Shown here one piece after another: positions 1-8,240 of a DNA stretch of 21,198 nt (the first letter of the stretch is position 1; each line of letters starts with the position of its first letter). A model generated the notes under the pieces. That model saw only the letters and a program-made list of their open reading frames with translations, was not told where the DNA came from and did no database searches. The stretch is from Chytridium lagenaria. Its lineage: Eukaryota > Chytridiomycota > Chytridiomycetes > Chytridiales > Chytridiaceae. Made by a program: the position numbers and the translations under genes. The stretch spans positions 1-21,198 of the forward strand of contig JAHLKC010000285.1 in assembly GCA_025449115.1 (NCBI GenBank), read 5' to 3'.

Positions 1-337
1 AGTGAGGCATCGTCGGAGCTTATCTGGTTGAAGCAGCTCCTGGAAAGAATGGGATACTCCTTTGACGATTCACCAACGCTTTGGTGTGATAACATGACAG
101 CAGAGGCCATTGCAAAGAACCCCATCATCAACTCGAGGACGCGACATGTGGATCTTCGATTCCACGCGGTTAGAGATCGCGTTGCCAAGTGTTTGCTTCA
201 GGTGGAGCACTTTGGAACCAAGGAACCGCCTGCAGATATGCTTACAAAAGCTGCACCTGGAGAGGTGTCGTGAACGCGTGGGGATGGTATTCGTTGATGA
301 TAACGGTTCGGAGATGTGGGAACCAGAGAAGTTGTGA
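1..337 (+). mobile_element. Ty1/copia pol C-terminus (RNase H), partial and frameshifted
   Basis: This is the 3' end of a Ty1/copia polyprotein, entering from the left edge of the window. The first residues read SEASSELIWLKQLLERMG, followed by LWCDNMTAEAIAKNP and SRTRHVDLRFHAVRDRV, then ADMLTKA. These are the hallmarks of the copia RNase H domain: the catalytic Asp in CDN, the RTRHVDLRFH box, and the DMLTK tail. The frame 28-273 stops just after TKAAPGEVS. The next frame continues the expected end as HLERCRERVGM and runs to a stop at 335-337, so a one-base loss near 251-253 separates them. RNase H degrades the RNA strand during reverse transcription. The order relative to the reverse-transcriptase piece downstream (RNase H before RT) shows they belong to two different insertions. 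Confidence 0.85.
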
Positions 338-802
338 GTAAAGATTCACGAAAAGTCTTTAAATACTCAACCAAACAAACATGTAATGAGAAGAGACAAC
401 ACAGAGGTAAACCTATCAAAGACGCGTACACTCACGCGTTGACTTTCCAAGACAAAGATAAACAAATCAGAAAGCCTTAACGGGAACAAAGACAATAAAG
501 GTTAGAAGGGAATCCAATCACAAACAGGTAGAGTTATAATTAAACTGGCATAAAGAAAATAAACCAATCAAGGAAGGAAAATCAAAGTGGGAAATTCAAA
601 TGAGTCCAGAATGTAAATGAGAAGTCCAGTGGGCGCGTTCGCACTCAACTCTAACGACGCGTAAATTCCAGAGCCCTCTAGTGTTGCGCCCGACGCCGCG
701 GACTAATGGTGCGAGTGATCCTGACGCGTCCTCGTGAGTCAAGTGAGCGAAACCCAACAACGCGCCAGAATGGTCCAAAATACTCCAGTTCACTGTTCAG
801 AA
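338..802. other. Gene-free region after copia pol; candidate 3' LTR with ACGCGT cluster
   Basis: No coding sequence is recognisable here. The position directly after the pol stop codon is where the 3' LTR of the left-hand copia element should be, but I could not place TG...CA termini or find a second copy in the window. Four ACGCGT hexamers lie inside it (422-427, 434-439, 657-662, 724-729) and a fifth just upstream in pol (274-279). Calling it an LTR is an inference from position only. Confidence 0.35.
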
Positions 803-845
803 TGAAGAAGCAGATAGAGTGAGTCAATTCTCTGCGGCAAACATG

Positions 846-1324
846 GTCTTCCCAACCCCAGCTCCGAGCTCCGTTCCACCTGAACAGATCCTAATGTCAG
901 CTATCAAACCTCTCCCACTTACCGTGGAAGTAGCTATATCTCGGCCTGATGAAGCCAAATACTGGTATGCCGCAATGCTTCAAGAGTACAATAAACTCAA
1001 AGATAGAGGGAACATGGGAAGAAGTGGTCTAACCTGACAACGCACATTTTATTGATGGTCGTTGGGGCATTGATAGCAAGTTCGACCAAGAAGGCTACTT
1101 GATCCGTTTCAAAGCCTGATGGGTCGCTCGGGGTTTTAGCCAAATTCCGAACGTGGAATACACTATCTACTCCCCAGTAGCAAACTCAAAGTCTATCCGT
1201 TTCTTCTTCTTAGCACTTGGGATTTGCTTAATCTATTCACCCATAAGATAGATATCACAGGTGCATACATTAAGGGAACCTTACACAAGCTAAATTACCT
1301 ACTTATGCCAACACACGATAGTGA
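846..1324 (+). pseudogene. Decayed Ty1/copia reverse transcriptase fragment
   Basis: This is the N-terminal part of a copia-type reverse transcriptase (RVT_2). Readable pieces are DEAKYWYAAMLQEYNKLK followed by a frameshifted WEEVV, then FIDGRWGIDSKFDQEGYLIRFKA, stop, WVARGFSQIPNVEY, and SPVANSKSIRFFFLALG. After another shift comes DITGAYIKGTLHKLNYLLMP. They match in order the family blocks (E-W-E-V, W-V/I-K-x-K, RFKARWVARGF, PVA...SIR, D-V-x-A-F/Y-L-N-G). The FKA*WVARGF stop is a TGA where family members have CGA, a C-to-T type change, so this copy is truly dead. The match ends abruptly at about 1324, exactly where the first 360-bp direct repeat begins, suggesting interruption by that element. 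Confidence 0.8.
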
Positions 1325-1687
1325 ATAAAATGGGAAAGATGATAGCACAGCCCAGCAGGGGCTGGCCTGAATGTGCAGAGGGCTTAATCCAGGACTGAAG
1401 AGGTGTACGTAAATCTATTCAACTTTCTACAATTAATAAAACAATACATAAAGGGGAATCAAATAACAACAACAGGCATCTCGACCAACGTGGTAGCATG
1501 TCATAAGTTGGCATACCACGTCGACCACCCTTCCTTCTATAAAAATCTCTCTCGTATTTATGGGGAAAAACTATGAAAACCCAGAGAGAAAAGAATGGAA
1601 CGGGAACAACAAAATAAGAATAAGGGCACAACGTCTATATAAGCGACGCATTCATACCTCTGGGTGAGGTTATCTTATAATCTCACA
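1325..1687. repeat. Direct repeat copy 1 (possible LTR)
   Basis: This stretch of about 363 bp recurs at 2917-3272. The two copies are close to identical from the TACGTAAAT/GAACGTAAAT region to the shared end AATCTCACA, and more diverged over the first 80 bp. A TATA-like TCTATATAAG (1635-1644) lies about 45 bp before the end, and the right end finishes in CA as LTRs do. An inverted repeat ACGTGGTA (1488-1495) / TACCACGT (1514-1521) is conserved in both copies. I could not find a convincing 5' TG terminus, primer-binding site or target duplication, so an LTR is the favoured reading but not shown. Confidence 0.7.
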
Positions 1688-2027
1688 AACTAAGAAGAGG
1701 CGGGGAGGGAATCTAGAGCTTCAATCAAGAAAACGGTTCAAGTTAGCCAAAGCTGCAGAGGGTGATAGGATCAGCGCGTTATTTGACATCCAGGCCGAGC
1801 TACCTTTGAGGGTTGAGGACCTAATGAATGCTGATAGGACATTCTACTATAAGACAGTCAAGCCCATCTTGAGCTGTCTTTCTAACCATTTCAAGGGCTA
1901 CACGAGTGTATTCATATCTAAATGGGGCAACTTCAAACCAAGTATATTTATTGAGAAGAATTGCGATGGGGAACACTTGGAGTGTAGACCTCAAGTATCA
2001 AAGAAGGGGCAATCAAGGAAGAAGTAG
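1688..2027 (+). other. Unrecognised open frame between the direct repeats
   Basis: A frame is open from the end of repeat copy 1 to a stop at 2025-2027, about 113 codons. It includes AEGDRISALFDIQAELPLRV, then FYYKTVKPILSCLSNHF and YTSVFISKWGNFKPSIFIEK. Composition looks protein-like rather than random (mixed hydrophobic and charged, no low complexity), but there is no ATG at a sensible place; the first in-frame Met lies in NADRTF's upstream DLM. I do not recognise the family. It may be an exon fragment captured between the repeats or cargo of a non-autonomous element. No domain, signal peptide or membrane segment is evident. Confidence 0.3.
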
Positions 2028-2035
2028 TAGGTTGA

Positions 2036-2104
2036 AGATGGATGATGGATGGGTGGATTGGTGGATGGGCAGATGGTTGGATGGATGGATGGTGGGTGAT
2101 GAGA
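2036..2104. repeat. Imperfect GGAT/GGTG microsatellite
   Basis: This is a degenerate tetranucleotide array built on GATG/GGAT with interspersed GGTG units. It lies between the two direct repeats and produces spurious open frames on both strands. Confidence 0.85.
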
Positions 2105-2916
2105 AGCAACGCAACGAAAAGGGAGATTAATTTTAATGATAACATGATGGAAAGGGATACCTCATCACACACATTTTAACGGCTTGTTTTTATTTGTCTC
2201 CAGCATCAACGCAATACATACCATCTATACTATCTTTACCTTTCACTTCCCCCAAACCTCACATTCCCATCCATCGCAATCATCTTCCAATACGAAACAA
2301 AGATTTTCAGAAAATACATTTCTGCGGCTTCCAGACTACTTCTGGAAGCCAAATTTTTATTTGAACCTGGTTCTGTGAAGTTCTCTCTAGTGGCCTCCTC
2401 TGCTCAGCCTTGACATACAGAGGTAGAGAACCACATTGTAGGTGAGGATACTAACTCCCTGGATGTATTAAGGGATGCAAGGATTTGGTGTGCTGTGGTT
2501 TGTGTTTCGTTCTGATCGTTAGTAGAAGGGGGAAAATGAAGGAAATGCCTCATAACTAGGTCCAAAGTGACAATGGGAAAGGGTTCTACGAGAAGGGATT
2601 CCATCCCGCTCCAAGGAATGTGTCAGGTCTCCGTTACTGCTCCTTATGACCGTTTTAACGTGTTGTTTCTATTGTCTCATCCATCCACAGGCTTCTTATG
2701 TGCCGCTACTCCCACTCCGAACATCGGGATGGCATATGTTGTCAACAATATAGCAACAGACGTGGTTCTCCGACCAGACCCTCAAAGGAATCATGCAAAT
2801 AAGGCGTATTTCTACTGCTCATACCTTCTTAGAAGTTCATCTTGGTCTGGGTTGCGGTCTCTCCCGGCGACGCCATCACCTGAGCACCCGCTGGCAACAT
2901 TCAATACATATAGATA
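2105..2916. other. Region without recognisable gene between the direct repeats
   Basis: The sequence has moderate GC content and contains one 116-codon frame (2567-2917) that matches no family I know. No motif, tRNA, or retroelement protein block is visible on either strand. The frame ends exactly at the start of repeat copy 2 and is probably fortuitous. Confidence 0.4.
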
Positions 2917-3272
2917 ATAAAAGGGGTTGGCGAAAGCTCAGCCAAAGGCTGGCCTGAAGCAAGAGGGCCTTCTAGGTCTTTTGGGTGAACGTAAATATAT
3001 TCAACTTTCTACAAATAATAAAGCAATACATAAAGGGGAATCAAATAACAACAACAGGCATCTCGACCAACGTGGTAGCATGTCATAAGTTGGCATACCA
3101 CGTCCACCGCCCTTCCTTCTATAAAAACCTCTCTCATAACTATGGGGAAAAACTATGAAAAACCCTGAGAGGGAAAAGAATGGAATGGGAATAAGGAAAT
3201 AAGGATAAGGGCACCACGTCTATATAAGCGACGCATTCATGCCTCTGGGATAGGTTATCTTATAATCTCACA
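2917..3272. repeat. Direct repeat copy 2 (possible LTR)
   Basis: This is the second copy of the 360-bp repeat at 1325-1687, in the same orientation and offset by about 1.59 kb. It preserves the inverted repeat ACGTGGTA (3070-3077) / TACCACGT (3096-3103), the TATA-like TCTATATAAG (3220-3229) and the terminal AATCTCACA. The diverged 5' part still forms a short hairpin in both copies (CAGCC-AAA-GGCTG at 2939-2951 here; CAGCCC-AGCA-GGGGCTG at 1348-1364 in copy 1). The two copies and the 1.23 kb between them could be one short LTR-type element lacking pol. Confidence 0.7.
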
Positions 3273-3552
3273 GTTCGTTTTGTTCAGTAACAGCATATTA
3301 CCTGAGGGTGATATTTCCTTCAACACGGAGATAAAATAAGCTTAGAAGGAAAGAACTTGCACACTTCCGCTTTCAACAAGACTTACAAACAGCACACTGT
3401 TGCCTATAAATACAGGCAGGTGATCTTCTTGTTTCAATCCAAGATGTTCACTACTATTTTATTCCTCTCCTCACTTACAACGACGCTCCCACTCTGACAC
3501 TCCCCTTCTTTTGTTCAAAATGTGAAGAATTACATTATTCACAAAGTCCACC

Positions 3553-3590
3553 TTGTTCCGACAAAAGGACTTTGTTCCGACAAAAGGACT
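3553..3590. repeat. Perfect 19-bp tandem duplication
   Basis: The unit TTGTTCCGACAAAAGGACT occurs twice head to tail with no mismatch (3553-3571 and 3572-3590). There is no gene around it, and its function is unknown. Confidence 0.95.
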
Positions 3591-4883
3591 CACCACCAGG
3601 AGCTCTGCCGGCTGCGTGCGCTACCACTGCCTCCCTTGGTGCTGTTGCTGCCATCCTTGCTACCATCTTTGCCTACTCCGTACCCCCCCAACCCCATTCT
3701 CCTTACTCAATTGTGATTTGATAAGTAATATAAATGAATAAATTGAATAGGTCCTTAAATTAATCCAACCTCTGGTTGGATATAACTATCTTTCAGGCGA
3801 GCTTTAAGGCGACGCCTCTCCTATCTTATTTTTAGAATGTAATTGCATCCCCGCTGCTTTCTTTATTGGTTCTGAAAACACCACAACTATATATATGGTA
3901 AGAGTACCGTTTGCAACATATTTAGTTTAATATTTAAATAGAGGAGGGTTGAATGGAAACATAGTCTCTTCCATCTATGGAATAATGCTTTTTTTTCCTT
4001 ATTTTCTGTTTGGATATAATTTACTGGTTATCACGGTATTTACTGTTATGATCAGTTTTATATAAAAAAAACTATAGCATAGAGCCAAGTCTAAGCCTCA
4101 ATTGCTCTTTTAGACTTTTTCTCAAAACACTGGTTTAACATTAAAAAGCCTGGAATCTTACCGAAGGGTGCAGACATTCCAAACTTATTATCATCACGTT
4201 CAGTCCAAGTAATATACTCTTTATCGTATAGTAGTCAAGGTGGAAAAGTATACATAGATCCTTACAATGTGGCTAAATCAATCGTGAAGCCTTTGGCATG
4301 GAAGTTACATGTGACAACACTCTCCGCTTGAACTATATATCTTATTCTCAGTATATGCACCGTTCTTTTCTCGTGAGGTACTTGTTTGTATAAAACTGCT
4401 ACACATTCAGCTTCCAATTATTGCTAATCATCCTCCAAAGCTTTCTTAGCTAACAGTATATGGGGAATTGAACTTCTACTCGACAAAACGTGTGCTCTTG
4501 AGGGTATGCTGAAGCAAGCTCAGTGGACGTTTACGAGTATCAATTGCGTGTGGGTTGTCAGAGGTGATTTCATTTATTTATTTATTTATTTGTCATTATT
4601 ATTTATGGAGGTAATAAAATTGTCAGGTACAGCCAATGAACAGACAGCGCCTTATTTTCCATTTTCTTTTTTTTTCTTTTTTTTTTCTCGAATAAAAATG
4701 ATTTTCCACATTCAATAATGAAATCATGTACGACATTTGTCTCGCATAGAGAGCAATAATAAGATGATTCTCTCATTAAACCTCCTTAAATAATTAATTA
4801 CAATTATTTTATTTAATTGTTGTGACAGTTTTTGTTTTGACGCATTAAAATAAATATTTTGATTTCGAATTACTTTTTTTTCA

Positions 4884-4935
4884 TTTTATTTATTTATTAT
4901 TTATTTATTTTGCTCATTCATTCATTAATTAGTGA

Positions 4936-4967
<32 letters not shown>

Positions 4968-4968
4968 C
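4884..4968. repeat. ATTT microsatellite tracts
   Basis: There are two ATTT/TTTA runs separated by a short AT-rich linker. A third, shorter run is at 4572-4591. This is low-complexity DNA only. Confidence 0.9.
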
Positions 4969-5173
4969 AATCATCTTTTTGTTTCTGACTGATCAAAGCA
5001 TACCTGATCCCTCCCCTCCGTCATCGCTCTTATTCCCACGCAACACCAACACTACCATCCCCCTGCTCTCTCCCACACTCACACACTCACTCATACCTCA
5101 CACACTCCAGCCAGCACGACACTCTTACTCTCTCCACTGAACTGCTCTCAACACCCCTCCTGCAATAAACAAG

Positions 5174-7264
5174 ATGGCTTCAACTGCGGCACTAGAGTGA
5201 GTCCCCTATATTCACACATACACTCTCGTCTTTGCTTCCTTTCTAATCATGTTCTTACCTTCTATCACCTTCCTTCGCCTTAGTGCTGAGAGGGCTGCGG
5301 CAGAGATCCTCGCTGAAAAGGTTGGTTGCCGCTGAGCAGTTGGGTACTTGACCCCCACATCTCCACCCAACCCACCCCCAACAAAACCATAAAGGACAAT
5401 CCCACATCAAAATTGCAATCAACAAATCCAACCCCATGCAGCTCACCACCTCATCCAGTGGCCATAAAGCTCTGCGTAGTAGAGCAAGCATACAGTGTAG
5501 AGAGGGTGGTTAAACATCGGATTCGTGGATGTGGTTATGCGAGTTTAGGAGAATGGTACGCGGAAAACATGACATCATATGTTGTGAGGAATCAAAACGT
5601 CAGATGGAGCTTTGGGCTGGCAATCCATGGTATCGCAGCAGGGTGGTTCAGCAAAGCGAACTATCAGACTAGGAAGAGGCTTTGTAAGCCAATACTTCGC
5701 CAATCCTTATAGTCATTGCCAAAGGCAGTTTGCGTTAGTGATGGGTGTGGGCTAGGATGAATACGCCAATGCATCAGCAATCCCTCTATAAATGAGCTTG
5801 AGCTTTTAGTAGTCATTTCATCATGCTAGCAATACCAAGAACCTACCCTAACCATATATATCCTCCACACAGTTCACCAGCATTCCATTGCCAGTGGAAA
5901 CCAAGGAAGAGCCAGAGGAAACGGCCGCATCCCCTGCTCCACCTACAGAAGAATCTACCGTTGCTCCGCCTCAAGACCTGTCAAATGTCCAAGCATATGC
6001 AAAACTCGATGGCCCTGACCTTGATTATTTCGTAACAAAGCTTAAAATTGTGTTGGGAAGGAAACCGGCGCAGGCTGAATCAGATATTGATGTGGATTTG
6101 GGTGTTTCAAAGGCTATTTCGAGAGAGGTGAGGACTTCGAACTCGTCTCTTTTTTTAACATTTTTTTCTTAAAGCACGCTCGCATCGACTACAACTTTGT
6201 GTCGGGTTTCTTTTGAGTTAGTTTGTGACTGGAAAAAATGGCGCGTTTGTCAATAATCGTTTTGTTGGTGTTGGGGAGGTTGGAGTTCCCCTTAAACATG
6301 GGTAAGTTTAAAATTTCTCGATTTTTTAGCTCTAGGTGAATATGCTCGCGACATTGAAGTCAATCGATCATACATCTATGGCTGTATTTAATATGCCCAA
6401 ATTTTCTTTTGATCAAATATCTAACTCTATTCCTTCCATTATAGCGCTCAATCAAAATTGGTGACCGTCAATTCCAAGTTCCTCCTCCCCCATGGCGGCA
6501 GCGATGGTAGCATGGCCTCTCCGCCTGAAGACGAAGACGGCATGCGTCCTCGCAAGCATAGGGTGGACGATGACAATGAAAAGGGCAACAAAAGACAAAG
6601 GATATCGCATACTCCTCAATCCGATGATGGAGAAGGAGAGCCAAGACCGAATCTATCGTACGCTACAATGATTTTCCAGGCAATCACTTCGTGTCCGTCT
6701 AGGAAGATGACGTTGAATGGGATTTATACGTGGATTTGTGAGAATTACCCGTATTATCGGATGGTTAAGGTTGGATGGCAGAATTCGATCAGACAGTATG
6801 TATTTTTTTTCGTTGTCTCTCTCTTTTTCATATGTCAACGGTATCTAAACTCTTACCTTCATGTAGTAATCTTTCCCTGAACAAGGCCTTTAAAAAGGTC
6901 CCAAGAGAAGAGCCGGAAAGGGCGGCTGGTGGACAGTAGGTAAGCATCCTCGTATTTCTCCATCTATTTTTTTTGTATCTTTAACCATTTATTAGACACA
7001 GACTACGAAATTATACCCTCAACAAGCCGTAGGCGGACACCCCAATCCACTCTCGTCCTTCAACAACAACTACAACCTAACCCCCAACCGCCGCAATCCC
7101 AGGTCCAACTGAAGGTTGCTCCCTCCGATGCATCCCCGCCTGTCCCTCACCAACAACTCCCACCCCACCTCCCTCCCATATTGCAGCGCGGCCTGTTGAA
7201 AAGACCGCAATGGTTGAATGAAAAAATATCCCTCCACTCCCTTCATTCTATCCTTTCCTTTTAA
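5174..7264 (+). CDS. FHA-forkhead transcription factor (Fkh1/2 or FOXK type), frame broken by indels
   Basis: This is a nuclear DNA-binding regulator combining a phosphothreonine-binding FHA domain with a forkhead domain, as in yeast Fkh1/Fkh2 and animal FOXK. I infer seven exons: 5174-5196, 5284-5320, 5873-6127, 6175-6301, 6445-6795, 6867-6939 and 6996-7264, all with GT-AG introns. The FHA domain shows LGRKP, AISRE|HARIDYNF (the S-x-x-H pair, split by an intron) and TGKNGAFVNNRF. The forkhead shows LSYATMIFQAITS, GIYTWICENYPYY, and the recognition helix GWQNSIR|HNLSLNKAFKKV, then GKGGWWTV. The C-terminus is Gln/Pro-rich. Reading frame fails at several points: two extra T (6211-6214, 6222-6224), a compensating pair near 6448 and 6476, and a missing G at 6914-6915. 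Motifs are intact on both sides, so I suspect assembly error rather than a pseudogene. Fungal relatives control cell-cycle genes; that role here is inference. Confidence 0.9.
5321..5872 (+). other. Unusually long second intron of the forkhead gene
   Basis: The inferred intron is 552 bp, against about 45-140 bp for every other intron in the window. It starts GTTGGT and ends CCTCCACACAG, keeping phase 0. It contains a 128-codon frame (5326-5712) without a recognisable domain and a TATA-like CTCTATAAATGAG (5782-5794). It could hold an insertion, an alternative exon or an internal promoter; none is demonstrated. Confidence 0.5.
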
Positions 7265-7761
7265 TGGCTAAAGAAAAATAAATTTAAACCCCTTGCATAA
7301 TTGCATGTAATAATGAACTTTTTTTTTGGAAAAGTCATTTTATTGTTTGAATATATGTAGCCATTTTTTTTGAGGATTTGCGGATTCGCGACCAGATTTA
7401 ACCTCTTTTGGAATGATTTACAGAGATTCGCGGCTGGATTTACTTGGGTTCGGCTTGTGGGTTGGAGATCGTAGGATATGCAGTCTGAGAGAGAAGTCAC
7501 GAGGATGGACCCAGCAAAACTATTTTGGCTTTTGCAGCATGCCGTATTGATATTTCTCAACCGAGGTCAGAGGAAATATGGGTGCAGTATTAAAGCTGTT
7601 GCGATGTCGCAGAAAAAATACTTTATTGATAACATCATAAGTGTTCTATAACTTGTCTACGTATTTTATGTCCAAACTACTCAGGATAATAACGGTTTCC
7701 AAGGCCCATCTACAATACATATTCTCAGCTTTCCTACAGTACAAACATGTTGACACCATTG
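7265..7761. other. Convergent intergenic region (3' UTRs of forkhead and attractin-like genes)
   Basis: No gene is visible. A minus-strand AATAAA (rc of TTTATT, 7621-7626) sits about 135 bp past the stop of the attractin-like gene and could be its polyadenylation signal. On the plus strand, AATAAA at about 7276-7281 lies just after the forkhead stop. Confidence 0.6.
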
Positions 7762-8240
7762 TCATCTCCTCCTCACTCTATCCCTAATCCATCTGATCAT
7801 CCAATGTCCCGTCCTTGTCTCATCTTCAACCTCGACCCCGCTAGGAAGCAGTGGAGGCTCTGGGAACCGCTGTCTTGAACAATCGGCGAGTTGCGTCGCG
7901 ACGGCAAGTTGCGGAAGCTCACCTCTCGTCAGTGTTGCTTCAAACCCGGGAAACACGATAAGGTGGTTGATGGCAATGACACGACGCGAAGGATCAGTGC
8001 TTGCAAGGTGTTCCGCGGAAAGAGGTGTTCGAGAATTCTATTGAATAAAGTTAAAAGAAAAAGCAAAGAGAGTTTGTTTTACCAAGGTTGAGAGAGCAAT
8101 GTCATCCGCGTATCGTGAACGTAAAATCTGAACGGACTTTTCGGTAGACTTTTTCCCAAGTTTCCCATCATCACTCCCAACAGTGGCAGCTGACACTTTC
8201 CGTTCCCTCACTGACGTCAAGCCAACAGACGGTCGTCTCC
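7762..8240 (-). other. Conserved cytoplasmic tail exons of the attractin-like gene
   Basis: Past the apparent stop at 8241-8243, the neighbouring frame stays open and reads GRRPSVGLTSVRERKVSAA through ADDIALSTL. A GT-AG intron (8038-8082) follows, then VIAINHLIVFPGFEATLTRG and ELPQLAVATQLADCSRQRF, to a stop at 7762-7764. No ATG in this frame could start a separate gene. The block resembles, from memory, the conserved tail of animal attractins (a hydrophobic box, then G-Q/E...LAVA..L.D.S.Q). One lost base near 8260 (GCTTTGTTGG) would join it to the membrane-spanning exon. An independent small gene is the alternative. Confidence 0.6.

Larger units (their letters stand above)
3273..5173. other. 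AT-rich intergenic stretch with low-complexity arrays; no gene
   Basis: No protein family is recognisable. Contents are a TATA-like CCTATAAATACAGG near 3413-3426, a perfect 19-bp tandem duplication at 3553-3590, long AT-rich stretches, ATTT arrays near 4572-4591 and 4884-4968, homopolymer T runs, and a pyrimidine/CA-rich tract at about 5010-5160. The last lies immediately before the forkhead gene and probably serves as its promoter and 5' UTR. Open frames here (for example 4506-4718 and 4859-5140) are translations of low-complexity sequence. Confidence 0.6.

Noticed and set aside
2567..2917. 116-codon plus-strand frame
   Set aside because: There is no recognisable family, it ends exactly at the repeat boundary, and amino-acid usage is unremarkable. 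It is probably fortuitous.
3522..3741. Two short frames with Leu/Pro-rich C-termini, possibly a membrane segment
   Set aside because: They rest on the 19-bp duplication and a CT-rich stretch; the frames disagree and none has a known domain.
4859..5140. 93-codon frame rich in Ile, Phe, Tyr and Leu
   Set aside because: It is a translation of ATTT microsatellite and pyrimidine-rich DNA, with no domain or codon signal.
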